From Streptosporangiales bacterium (lineage in GTDB: Bacteria; Actinomycetota; Actinomycetes; Streptosporangiales; WHSR01), in NCBI GenBank assembly GCA_009379995.1, contig WHSR01000068.1, positions 1 to 32,797 of the forward strand: 32,797 bases of DNA. Reading direction: 5' to 3'. The notes under the pieces were generated by a model. The model did no database searches and was not told the DNA's origin. It saw only the letters and a program-made list of their open reading frames with translations. This document shows, one piece after another, positions 7,038-14,987 of the stretch. The translations under genes and the position numbers were made by a program. Position 1 is the stretch's first letter. Every line of letters begins with the position of its first letter.

Positions 7038-9104
7038 ATGCGCTGGGAGAACCTTCGGCTCGTCGAGTCCGCGGACCCGGCACCGCCGCTCATCGAGCGC
7101 CGGGCCGTCGCCCGGACCTTCGACACGCCGGAGTTCCGCGGGATCACTTTCTACGAGATCCAGGCGCGTTCGATCATCAACCGGGTCCCGGAGGCCTCGC
7201 GGGTCCCCTTCCGGTGGACGATCAACCCGTACCGGGGCTGCTCCCATGCCTGTACCTACTGCCTAGCCGGCGAGACACCGATCCTCACCGCCGACGGACG
7301 TACCAAGCCCCTGGCCGAGCTACGGGTTGGCGACGCCGTCTACGGGACGGTCAGGCGCGGCAGGTACCGTCGCTACGCCGTTACCCAGGTTCTCGCGCAC
7401 TGGTCGACCGTCAAACCGGCATACCGGATAACCCTGCGGGACGGAACGCAGCTCGTCGCCAGCGGAGACCACCGATTCCTCAGTAACCGTGGCTGGAAGC
7501 ACGTGACAGGTTGCGATCAGGGCAGGTTGCGACGGCCTCATCTCACCGTCGGCAACAGCCTGATGGGCACCGGGGGGTTCGCCGAGCAACCCAAGGATTC
7601 GCCCGACTACCGGCGCGGCTATCTCTGCGGGATCATCCGCGGCGACGGCCATGTAGGTGCATACACCTACGACCGTCCTGGACGTAGCTGCGGGGACGTG
7701 TACCGGTTTCGGCTGGCGCTCGTCGATGCCGAAGCGCTGCAGCGGACGCGCCAATACCTCATGGGCTTGGGCATCGCCACCACTGAGTTTCCCTTCCATC
7801 CTGCGGATCCTCCGCGACGGGCCATAACCGCGATACGTACGTCGTCGCGAAGCAGCGTGGAGGCCATCGAGGATCTGATCCGCTGGCCTGAGGTCGCGAG
7901 CCTCGAGTGGTGCAAGGGCTTCCTGGCCGGGATCTTTGACGCAGAGGGCAGCTACTCCCGAGGGATCTTTCGCATCACCAATAGCGCCCCCGAGATCATC
8001 GACGTAACGGTCTCGTGCATGCAGCGACTCGGGTTCGACGTCGTGGTCGAGGAACCCGGTCGCGGCAACGGTCTGCGCGTCATCCGGTTGCGTGGTGGGC
8101 TACGCGAGCAGCTTCGCTTCTTCCACAGCGCGGACCCGGCCATTGCCCGGAGGCGGGACATCGCGGACAGGGCAATAAAGAGCGACGCCCAATTGGAGGT
8201 GGCATCGATCGAGCCTCTCGGCATCGATCTCCCGCTCTATGACATAACGACCGGCACTGGAGACTTCATCGCCAACGGCATGGTGAGCCACAATTGCTTT
8301 GCTCGCAATACGCACACCTACCTGGATCTGGACTCAGGCCAGGACTTCGACTCGAAGATCGTCGTCAAGACCAACGCGCCCGAGCTGCTCCGCAAGGAGC
8401 TCGCCTCGCCGCGCTGGCAGGGCGAGCACATCGCCATGGGCACCAACGTCGACTGCTACCAGCGGGGCGAGGGGCGCTACCAGCTGATGCCCGGGATCCT
8501 AAAGGCGCTGCGCGACCACGCCAACCCGTTCTCGATCCTCACCAAGGGCTCGCTCATCCTGCGCGACCTCGACCTGCTCCGGGAGGCAGCGGAGGTCACC
8601 GAGGTGGGCACGAACGTTTCGGTGGGCATCACCGACCGGGACCTGTGGCGCGTGCTGGAGCCGGGCACCCCTCCCCCGCGCCGCAGGCTGGAGGTCTGTC
8701 ACGCGTTGAACGACGCCGGGCTCGCCTGCGGCATTCTGATGGCACCGATCGTCCCCTACCTCACCGACGCGCCGGAGCAGCTCGAGTCGACGGTGAAACA
8801 GATCGCCGGGGCCGGAGCGACCCACGTCTCCCCCATCGTCCTGCACCTGCGGCCCGGCGCCCGGGAGTGGTTCATGGGCTGGCTGGGTGAGCATCACCCC
8901 GACCTCGTACCGCGCTACGGGGAGCTCTACGGCAGGGGCGCGTACGCGCCGAAGGCGTACCAGCAGCAGATCTCCGACCGGGTACAGGAGTTCGCGCGGC
9001 GGTACGGCGTCGGCAGAGCTCATCCTGGCGACACCCGCCGGATCGGCCCGCCGGCGGCCGCACCGGAACCGGCGCCACGGCCGGCCCAGCTCACCCTGCT
9101 GTGA
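7038..9104 (+). CDS. Rv2578c-family radical SAM protein containing an in-frame intein
   Basis: The precursor has 688 residues and the predicted spliced protein 343, the usual size of Rv2578c/SplB-like radical SAM proteins. The N-extein (residues 1-74) ends CSHACTY and the C-extein begins CFARNTH. Splicing therefore restores the CxxxCxxC iron-sulfur motif C-SHA-C-TY-C. Later parts include MGTNVDCYQ, SILTKGSL, EVGTNVSVGITD and SPIVLHLRPGAREWF. Family members bind a 4Fe-4S cluster and S-adenosylmethionine; the substrate is unknown. The start at 7038 has GGAAAGGA upstream and matches the family N terminus. The gene is probably controlled from the TTGTTC/TATGCT promoter at 6978-7006. Its 3' end abuts a palindromic repeat shared with the convergent HtrA-like gene. 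Without splicing the enzyme would lack its cluster. Confidence 0.93.
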   Translation: MRWENLRLVESADPAPPLIERRAVARTFDTPEFRGITFYEIQARSIINRVPEASRVPFRWTINPYRGCSHACTYCLAGETPILTADGRTKPLAELRVGDAVYGTVRRGRYRRYAVTQVLAHWSTVKPAYRITLRDGTQLVASGDHRFLSNRGWKHVTGCDQGRLRRPHLTVGNSLMGTGGFAEQPKDSPDYRRGYLCGIIRGDGHVGAYTYDRPGRSCGDVYRFRLALVDAEALQRTRQYLMGLGIATTEFPFHPADPPRRAITAIRTSSRSSVEAIEDLIRWPEVASLEWCKGFLAGIFDAEGSYSRGIFRITNSAPEIIDVTVSCMQRLGFDVVVEEPGRGNGLRVIRLRGGLREQLRFFHSADPAIARRRDIADRAIKSDAQLEVASIEPLGIDLPLYDITTGTGDFIANGMVSHNCFARNTHTYLDLDSGQDFDSKIVVKTNAPELLRKELASPRWQGEHIAMGTNVDCYQRGEGRYQLMPGILKALRDHANPFSILTKGSLILRDLDLLREAAEVTEVGTNVSVGITDRDLWRVLEPGTPPPRRRLEVCHALNDAGLACGILMAPIVPYLTDAPEQLESTVKQIAGAGATHVSPIVLHLRPGAREWFMGWLGEHHPDLVPRYGELYGRGAYAPKAYQQQISDRVQEFARRYGVGRAHPGDTRRIGPPAAAPEPAPRPAQLTLL
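7260..8294 (+). other. Intein with LAGLIDADG homing endonuclease (345 residues)
   Basis: The element begins with Cys (CLAGETPILTADGR, block A) and ends with SHN followed by extein Cys (block G), so it is a class 1 intein. Block B His is at intein residue 71 (SGDHRFL). The block F region is YDITTGTGDFIANG. Between the splicing halves lie two endonuclease motifs: LCGIIRGDG, with acidic residue 129, and LAGIFDAEG, with acidic residue 229. Both catalytic acids are kept, so the endonuclease may be active. Five ATA isoleucine codons (7428, 7824, 7833, 8175, 8244) occur in the intein and none in the flanking exteins. This suggests it arrived from elsewhere. The boundaries follow from the restored radical SAM motif and are firm. 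Confidence 0.95.
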
Positions 9105-9107
9105 CGT

Positions 9108-9165
9108 CGAGATCTATGTAGTGGGGTCGTTTTGTCCGGTTCGGCGCCCCACAACATAGATCTCG
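9108..9165. repeat. Palindromic repeat, copy 1 (19-bp arms)
   Basis: The arms at 9108-9126 and 9147-9165 are complementary at 18 of 19 positions, with a 20-base loop that contains CGTTTTGTCCGGTT. The same arms and loop core recur in inverted orientation at 21623-21689. The repeat fills the gap between the convergent radical SAM and HtrA-like genes, where it could act as a bidirectional terminator. Its identity as a REP or MITE-like family is inferred from two copies only. Confidence 0.85.
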
Positions 9166-9175
9166 GCGGGGGTGT

Positions 9176-10138
9176 CTAGCCGCGGGCTTCGACGAGTTCG
9201 GACGGCTCCGCGATGACGTCGACCAGCGCACCGTTGCGCAGCACCGTGATCGGCAGCGGACGGCCGATCGCCTCGGCGAACATCAGCCGCTGCAGGCCCT
9301 GGGCGTCCCTGACGGGCTGGCCCCCAGCGCTCAGCATCAGGTCTCCGGACCGCAGTCCCGACTGTGACGCCGGGCTGCCCGGTATCACCTCGACGATGCG
9401 AAGCCCACGCCGCTGCCCGGTCCGCTCCCCGACCCGGTCCGGTACCGGTGCCGGCGTGGTAACCAGCCCTAGGTAGGCACGCCGCACCTTCCCGTCGTGC
9501 AGGAGTGTCGAGATGATCCGTCGGGTGGTGCTGTTGATCGGGACGGCCAGGCCGAGGCCGAGGCCGGCGACGGCTGTGTTGACGCCGACCACGCGTGCGT
9601 GCGCGTCGGCGAGCGCGCCGCCCGAGTTTCCCGGATTGAGCGCCGCGTCAGTCTGGATCACGTCCTCGATGACGCGTACGGCGCCCCCGCTTCGAGCGGG
9701 AAGCGAACGGCCCAGTCCGCTCACCACGCCCGCGGTGACGGAGCCGGCAAGCCCGAGCGGGTTGCCGACGGCGACGACGAGCTGGCCGACCACCAGGTCA
9801 TCGCTGTCGCCGAGCTCGGCGGGCGGCGGCGTCGCTCCCGCTGCGCGGACGACTGCCAGGTCCGACAGCGGATCCACGCCGATGACCGTGAACGGTGTCG
9901 TCGTCCCGTCGCCGAACTCAGCTGTCCCCCGGGTCGCGGCGCCGACCACGTGGGCGTTGGTGAGCAGGAAACCGTCGGAGGTGAACACGACCGCCGACCC
10001 GGCGCTCTCACCGAGCCCGCCCCGCATCCGGCTCCTCGGCACCCGCAGCGCGCCGACCCGCGGAGTCAGCTCCGAGGCGACCGAGGAGACGGTCTGCGAG
10101 TAGGCATCGAGCGGCTCGTTGCGCGAGATGGAGTCCAT
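9176..10138 (-). CDS. HtrA/DegP-like serine protease with PDZ domain
   Basis: This is a 320-residue S1C protease. The trypsin-like domain carries the triad His63 (TNAHVV), Asp93 (SDLAVV) and Ser172 (NPGNSGGAL). A PDZ domain spans about 220-315 (GLRIVEVIPGSPASQSGLRSGD). HtrA proteins degrade or chaperone misfolded proteins outside the cytoplasm. This one shows neither a signal peptide nor a transmembrane anchor. The start at 10138 has GGAGGGAG directly upstream, so a missed N terminus is unlikely. The in-frame extension to 10174 adds no hydrophobic segment either. It may act inside the cell. The gene converges on the radical SAM gene across the palindromic repeat. Confidence 0.92.
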   Translation of the reverse strand: MDSISRNEPLDAYSQTVSSVASELTPRVGALRVPRSRMRGGLGESAGSAVVFTSDGFLLTNAHVVGAATRGTAEFGDGTTTPFTVIGVDPLSDLAVVRAAGATPPPAELGDSDDLVVGQLVVAVGNPLGLAGSVTAGVVSGLGRSLPARSGGAVRVIEDVIQTDAALNPGNSGGALADAHARVVGVNTAVAGLGLGLAVPINSTTRRIISTLLHDGKVRRAYLGLVTTPAPVPDRVGERTGQRRGLRIVEVIPGSPASQSGLRSGDLMLSAGGQPVRDAQGLQRLMFAEAIGRPLPITVLRNGALVDVIAEPSELVEARG

Positions 10139-10225
10139 AACTCCCTCCGGATCGATTACAGCATTACAGCTCAACGAACCGAGCCTGGGAAGCCTTCCCG
10201 GGGTGCTCTACGCCCAGGGCGTACA

Positions 10226-10255
10226 CGGGAGGCGGTTCGGCCGAGCCGCCTCCCG
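10226..10255 (-). terminator. Strong hairpin downstream of the SGNH hydrolase gene
   Basis: Two 15-base arms (10226-10240 and 10241-10255) pair along their full length with one G-T wobble. The real structure would be about 13 bp with a four-base loop. It starts five bases beyond the hydrolase stop. A second small palindrome, ACGCCCAGGGCGT, lies at 10210-10222. No T-tract follows, as is common for actinobacterial terminators. It separates the hydrolase from the HtrA-like gene. Confidence 0.75.
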
Positions 10256-10260
10256 GCCTC

Positions 10261-11085
10261 CTACCAGTTGAATCCCGCCTCGTAGGTCACCTCGGCGAGG
10301 ACCCGCTGTCCGGCCGTGTTGGGGTGGAAGTAGTCCCACTCGCTGACGTGCTGGAGGGTAAACGGGTACTCGAAAACCGCGCCTCCGTCGTAGGAGCAGT
10401 TAGGGCCGTAAGCGCTGCATGCCTCGGCCAGCTCGGCGTTGTAGTCGATGACCCGCTGGCGGACGCGATCCCTGCGGGCCTGGTCGTCCGCATCGTCCGA
10501 GGTTGGGTTGGCGAGCATCGACTGGCAGATGCCCCCGAGCCTCCATATCTCACGGGCGGCCGCGTTGTCCTTGCCGACCTCCCAGAGCCGCTTGATGTCC
10601 GGAATGCTGGCGATGAAGACCCGCGCGTCGGGGAGCCCTTCCTCGATGATCCCGAGGCCCTCGCCCAGTTGTGAACTGAACGTCTCCACCGGAGTCATGT
10701 TCGACTCGGAACTGGTGCAGGCGTCGTTAGCTCCGATGAGGACCGTCACGTACTCGACGCCCTGGTCAACCGCCGTTTGCGCCTGCCCGGCAAGATCGGC
10801 GACCTTGGCGCCCGACCTGGCGTCATTGAAGTTATTTTCCTTGATCTCCGGATTTTCACTCAATATGCGCAGGTAGTGGCTTTCCACATCGGCGTTGTCG
10901 CCCGTCGACCAGGAACGCGACGGGCAGTCGACGAACCAACCGCACGCGTTGAAAGCCCGGGTGATCGAGTCGCCGAGGGCGGCCATCGAGTTTGGTGGCT
11001 GGCTGCTCCTTGCTTCGACCGGAATGGCCGGCTGAAGAAAGAACACGACCACGAGGGAGGCGATAAGAGCGAGGCGGCGCACCAT
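10261..11085 (-). CDS. Secreted SGNH/GDSL-type hydrolase
   Basis: This is a 274-residue protein. A signal peptide occupies about residues 1-25 (MVRRLALIASLVVVFFLQ, then PVEARS). The SGNH blocks follow: GDSIT (nucleophile Ser), the Gly block in DARSGAK, GAND, and DYFHPN supplying the Asp-x-x-His pair near the C terminus. Cysteines at several positions suggest disulfides, as in secreted actinobacterial lipases and esterases. It probably hydrolyses ester bonds of lipids or polysaccharides outside the cell. The ATG has GGAGG six bases upstream. A -35/-10 pair sits 30-60 bases upstream and a strong hairpin follows the stop, so it is probably transcribed alone. Confidence 0.92.
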   Translation of the reverse strand: MVRRLALIASLVVVFFLQPAIPVEARSSQPPNSMAALGDSITRAFNACGWFVDCPSRSWSTGDNADVESHYLRILSENPEIKENNFNDARSGAKVADLAGQAQTAVDQGVEYVTVLIGANDACTSSESNMTPVETFSSQLGEGLGIIEEGLPDARVFIASIPDIKRLWEVGKDNAAAREIWRLGGICQSMLANPTSDDADDQARRDRVRQRVIDYNAELAEACSAYGPNCSYDGGAVFEYPFTLQHVSEWDYFHPNTAGQRVLAEVTYEAGFNW

Positions 11086-11117
11086 CCCGGACCTCCGAGA
11101 AATGAGGGGGCGCCCTG

Positions 11118-11146
11118 AACGTACGGAGAAGACAACGTACGGTCAA
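11118..11146 (-). promoter_or_regulatory. Promoter of the SGNH hydrolase gene with overlapping direct repeat
   Basis: On the - strand TTGACC (11141-11146) and TACGTT (11118-11123) are 17 bases apart, a good sigma-70-type promoter. It gives a leader of about 25 bases. Two copies of AACGTACGG (11118-11126 and 11134-11142, read on the + strand) overlap the -10 and the spacer/-35 with a 16-base period. They could be a regulator site. Confidence 0.6.
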
Positions 11147-11289
11147 GAGTTGACACGCAAAAGACGGCAAACACCGTCCCAATCCGCCGAGGTCGGTGTC
11201 GGGCGGGAGGGAGGCCAGACGAGCGAGTACCCAGACGGGCAGGGACCCAGACGAAGGAGCCGAGAAGGGCTTCTCGTAGGGTGAGGACC

Positions 11290-12579
11290 GTGAGCATCGC
11301 GCTGGGACTGCCACCGCACCTGGTCGTCCGCAGCGTTCCGATCGACGACCCCGGAGAGCTGGTCTTCCGGCTCCCCGAACCGGCCGGCCTGGCCTGGCTG
11401 CGGCGCGGTGACGGCCTGATCGGCTTGGGCGAGGCCGCACGCATCCGGCTCGGCCCGGATGGCGTACGGACGAACCGCTTCGTGCAGGCCGGAAACGAAC
11501 TGCGGGAGCTGTTCGGCGCCGCGGATGTGGAGGACCGGGTCGGTGTTCCGGGCTCTGGGCCGGTGGCCTTCGGCAGCTTCACGTTCGACCCCCGCTCCGC
11601 CGGCTCGGTCCTGGTGGTGCCGCGGGCGGTCATCGGCCGTCGTGACGGCCGCGCCTGGCTCACCACGATTGGCGACGGCGCCGACCCGGACGCCCTGACC
11701 CAGGTGCGTCCCGCGGCCGAGCCCGTCGACGTCAGGTGGGGGGACGGCACCCTCGCCGCGCCGGACTGGGAGCGCGCGGTAGAGAGGGCGGTGAAGACTA
11801 TCCGCGCCGGGCGGCTGGCCAAGGTCGTCCTGTCCCGCGACCTGTACGCGTGGGCGGAGGGCCCGATCGACCCGCGGGTGCTGCTGCGACGGCTGGCCGG
11901 CCGCTTCCCCGACTGCTACACGTTCGCCTGCGACGGTCTCGTGGGCGCCACACCGGAGCTTCTGGTCCGGCGGGAGGACGACCGGATCACCTCACTGGTA
12001 CTCGCCGGATCGACCAGCCGGTCCCCCGACCCCGTCGAGGACGCCCGCCGGGGCGAGGCGTTGCTCGCCTCGGCCAAGGACGTGGAGGAGCACAAGCTGG
12101 CCGTCGAATCCGTCCGCGCCGCCCTCGAGCCGCTGTGCGCCGACGTACGGATCGCGGCCGAGCCCTCGCTGCTCGTCCTCGCCAACGTGCAGCACCTGGC
12201 GTCCCCCGTGACGGGACGGCTCGGCGACGCACGCACCGCGGCCCTCGAGGTGGCGGCGGCGCTGCACCCCACTGCGGCCGTCTGCGGCACGCCGACCCCC
12301 GCCGCGCTGGAGTTCATCCGGAAGCTCGAGGGCATGGACCGGGGCCGCTACGCCGGACCGGTCGGCTGGATCGACGCCGGCGGCAACGGGGAATGGGGTA
12401 TCGCCCTGCGATGCGCGCAGATCGACGGCACGCAGGCCCGCCTGTTCGCCGGCGGCGGCATCGTCGCGGGCTCCGATCCGGCCGCCGAGCTGGCCGAGAC
12501 CCAGGTCAAGTTCTCCGCGATGCGGTACGCCCTAGAGGGACACGACCATCTTGCCGGTGTGGTGTCCCCCTTCCAGTAG
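11290..12579 (+). CDS. menF: Isochorismate synthase
   Basis: This 429-residue chorismate-utilising enzyme converts chorismate to isochorismate, the first committed step towards menaquinone (or a salicylate/DHB siderophore). The C-terminal domain shows KVVLSRDLYAW, GATPELLVRRE, the LAGSTSR and KDVEEHKLAVESVR segments, LHPTAAVCGTP, RYAGPVGWIDAGGNGEW and FAGGGIVAGSDPAAELAET. These are the usual active-site elements of MenF/EntC/DhbC. The menaquinone role is favoured because menD and menB lie 5-7 kb away and no siderophore genes are seen. The start could be GTG at 11290 or the in-frame GTG at 11281. The 3' end overlaps the convergent oxidoreductase gene by 48 bases, beyond the conserved domain. 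Confidence 0.9.
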   Translation: MSIALGLPPHLVVRSVPIDDPGELVFRLPEPAGLAWLRRGDGLIGLGEAARIRLGPDGVRTNRFVQAGNELRELFGAADVEDRVGVPGSGPVAFGSFTFDPRSAGSVLVVPRAVIGRRDGRAWLTTIGDGADPDALTQVRPAAEPVDVRWGDGTLAAPDWERAVERAVKTIRAGRLAKVVLSRDLYAWAEGPIDPRVLLRRLAGRFPDCYTFACDGLVGATPELLVRREDDRITSLVLAGSTSRSPDPVEDARRGEALLASAKDVEEHKLAVESVRAALEPLCADVRIAAEPSLLVLANVQHLASPVTGRLGDARTAALEVAAALHPTAAVCGTPTPAALEFIRKLEGMDRGRYAGPVGWIDAGGNGEWGIALRCAQIDGTQARLFAGGGIVAGSDPAAELAETQVKFSAMRYALEGHDHLAGVVSPFQ

Positions 12580-13527
12580 CTGCAGGAGCGCCTGCACCGC
12601 GTTGTCGATGCCGTCGACGACCGTCTCGGTGTGGCGTATCTTCCCCGCCCGCAGCATGCCGCCGACGTGTTCCAGGAAGGCGGGCTTGCGGTCGGCGTGG
12701 TCCCTGACGATGAAGCCCTGGACCCGCAGCCGCTTGGCGACGATGGAGTGGAGGTTGCTCGGACCGGGCCGCGGCTCGTTGTACCCGGAGATCATGCCGC
12801 ACGCGACGATCCGCCCGAAGCTGTTCATGGCGTTGAGCGCGGCCTGCAGGTGGTCCCCGCCGACGTTCTCGAAGTAGATGTCGACGCCGTCCGGCGCCGC
12901 CTCCCCCAGCCACTCGGTCAGATCGACGTCGTGGTAGTCGCAGCCGGCGTCGAAGCCCAACTCCTCGGTGATGTACCGGACCTTGGCCGCCGAGCCGACG
13001 CTGCCGACGACGCGGCAGCCGTGCGTCTTGGCGAGCTGCCCGACGATGCTGCCCACCGCTCCGGACGCCGCCGAGACGAACACCGTCTCGCCGGGCTCGG
13101 GTTGGCCGATGTCGTACAGCCCCACGTAGGCGGTCCACCCCGGCATTCCCAGCACACCGAGGTGGGCCGGGAGCGGGGCCAGCTCCGGGTCGATGACCTC
13201 CGCGGTGTCCGCTCTGCACACCGCCGCCTCGCGCCACCCTGCCATCGTGCGCACGAAGGCCCCCTGGGCGATCCGGTCGCTACGGGAGGCGACGACCTCA
13301 CCCACTGCCTCGCCGTACATGGCCTTGCCGATCTCGTACGGTGCGGCGTAGGTCCGCTGGGCGTTCATCCGGCCCCGCATGTAGGGGTCGACGGACATGT
13401 AGTGGTTGCGGACCAGGATCTCGCCGTCCCCGGGATCGGGGACATCCCGTTCGACGAGCGCGAAGTCCTCCGGTTTGGGCCAACCACGCGGTCGGGCGAG
13501 AAGATGCCATTCCCGGCTGATCACCAT
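12532..13527 (-). CDS. NADP-dependent MDR oxidoreductase (CurA/prostaglandin-reductase-like)
   Basis: This is a 331-residue medium-chain reductase of the leukotriene B4 12-hydroxydehydrogenase group, which reduces the C=C bond of enones with NADPH. Key segments are VDPYMRGRM in the N-terminal domain, the Rossmann motif SAASGAVGSIVGQLAK, DVDIYFENVGG-like wording (GVDIYFENVGGDHLQAA) and the C-terminal HHTGKMVVSL. It has no zinc site. The start ATG overlaps the stop of the NhaC gene in ATGGTGA, with GGAGG upstream, so its translation is coupled. Its placement behind an antiporter and an aminotransferase does not point to a defined pathway. Confidence 0.9.
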   Translation of the reverse strand: MVISREWHLLARPRGWPKPEDFALVERDVPDPGDGEILVRNHYMSVDPYMRGRMNAQRTYAAPYEIGKAMYGEAVGEVVASRSDRIAQGAFVRTMAGWREAAVCRADTAEVIDPELAPLPAHLGVLGMPGWTAYVGLYDIGQPEPGETVFVSAASGAVGSIVGQLAKTHGCRVVGSVGSAAKVRYITEELGFDAGCDYHDVDLTEWLGEAAPDGVDIYFENVGGDHLQAALNAMNSFGRIVACGMISGYNEPRPGPSNLHSIVAKRLRVQGFIVRDHADRKPAFLEHVGGMLRAGKIRHTETVVDGIDNAVQALLQLLEGGHHTGKMVVSL

Positions 13528-14987
13528 GTGGCCTCCAGTTCGTCGGTCTCTGCCCTCCACGACGTGTCGTCCATACTGTCGCGGCCCCAGCCGGTGAGCG
13601 CGGCGACGATGATCACTAGCATGAGGGCCCAGCAGTAGAAGACGTACGGCACCAGCCCCACCGGATTGAAGCCCGACAGGTTGGCGCCGCGCACGGTGTC
13701 CTGGACAAGGGCGAACGGGATGAGAACCGCCACGCTGTAGGGCAGGAACCCGATGATGGTCGTCGAGCACGCGTCCAAGAGGTTGCCCCGCCGCCACGGC
13801 GCTATGCGGAACCGGTGGCCGAGCCGGCGGACGAAGGGGCCGAGCATCACCATCGTGGGTGTACCGGCCGTGGTCAGCGCGTTGGCGGCGAGGGAAACCG
13901 AGACGATCGAGACCTCCGCGCTCCGCTGCGTGCGGGCGAACCGCTGCGACCGCTCCATGAGCCAGTCGATGAGTCCGCCGTGTTCGAAGGTGCCGATCAG
14001 GCCCATGAGGAAGATCGTGAAGATCGCGATGCCCACGAGGCCGCTCATCCCATCCACGATGATCCCGCTGGCGATGAACGTCGCCCCGTCGACGGTCAGC
14101 AGATCGCCCCAGGTGAGCAGCCTCGTTACGAGCCCGAGAGCCAGGCCGAAGGCGATGCTGTAGAGCAGCGAGACCACGAAGTGGTAGCGCAGCATCATGA
14201 GCACGACGAGCAGCGCGGGGGCCAGCAGCATGACGAGACCCTGCGGCCCGACGTCCGGATTGCCGCGGGCGGGCTGCCCCTGCGGGCCGACGAGCGCGAA
14301 GACCACGTACAACCCCAGGGTGATCCCCGCCGCGACGGCCGCGTACTTCAGCCGGGTGCGCACCACCTTCGGGATCTCTGTGCCCTGGGAGTACGCCGAC
14401 ACGATGGTGGTGTCGGAGATGGGCGCCAGGTTGTCGCCGACGAAGGCGCCGCCGATGATCGCCCCGACCAGCAGCAACGGGTCGGCGCCGATGGCAAATC
14501 CGGCGGGGAAGAGGATGGGGGTGGTGGCCAGGATGGTCCCGATCGAGGTGCCCGTCGACATCGACAGGATCGCGGCCGCGACGAACGTGATGAGCGGGAA
14601 CCACGCCGGCGACACCCCGGCCTGGAGGGAGAGCCATACCAGCCCGTCGATGACGCCGGTCTGGTTGAGCAGGGTGCCGAGGACGCCGGCAAGGAACCAC
14701 GCGAGCAGGATCACCGCCAGCATGCGCGAGCCCACGCCGGCGATGGGCGCGTCCACGTACGCCTGCTTGCTGCGGGCCAGCAGCAGGCCGACGAAGAGCC
14801 CGGCCAGCACCATCGGCCAAAACGCCTCGGGCAGCGCGAGCCCTGTGAAGCCGAGCCACAGGATCCCGGCGAGCATCACGCCGAACGGGATGAACAGCGC
14901 CGGAACGCCGCCGTAGAACTCCAGACGCCGGGCCGGCCCCTCTGGCCTGTCGGGCTTCTCGGGCCTGTCTGGCTTCTCGTCACTCAT
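13521..14987 (-). CDS. NhaC family Na+/H+ antiporter
   Basis: This is a 488-residue membrane protein with about 11-12 hydrophobic helices. It shows NhaC/ArsB-NhaD-type features such as LSMSTGTSIGTILATTPI, GAFVGDNLAPISDTTIVSA and LAANALTTAGTPTMVMLGPF. These line the ion path in Na+/H+ and related antiporters. The cytoplasmic N terminus holds a tandem KPDRPE repeat matching a direct repeat in the DNA near 14941-14980. The ATG at 14987 overlaps the aminotransferase stop in ATGA, and its own stop overlaps the next start. All three genes therefore form one tightly coupled operon. The transported substrate could also be a malate/lactate or amino-acid pair, as in some NhaC relatives. Confidence 0.9.
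   Translation of the reverse strand: MSDEKPDRPEKPDRPEGPARRLEFYGGVPALFIPFGVMLAGILWLGFTGLALPEAFWPMVLAGLFVGLLLARSKQAYVDAPIAGVGSRMLAVILLAWFLAGVLGTLLNQTGVIDGLVWLSLQAGVSPAWFPLITFVAAAILSMSTGTSIGTILATTPILFPAGFAIGADPLLLVGAIIGGAFVGDNLAPISDTTIVSAYSQGTEIPKVVRTRLKYAAVAAGITLGLYVVFALVGPQGQPARGNPDVGPQGLVMLLAPALLVVLMMLRYHFVVSLLYSIAFGLALGLVTRLLTWGDLLTVDGATFIASGIIVDGMSGLVGIAIFTIFLMGLIGTFEHGGLIDWLMERSQRFARTQRSAEVSIVSVSLAANALTTAGTPTMVMLGPFVRRLGHRFRIAPWRRGNLLDACSTTIIGFLPYSVAVLIPFALVQDTVRGANLSGFNPVGLVPYVFYCWALMLVIIVAALTGWGRDSMDDTSWRAETDELEATW

Noticed and set aside
11150..11178. TTGACA as -35 of an isochorismate synthase promoter
   Set aside because: No acceptable -10 lies 16-18 bases downstream (accgtc).
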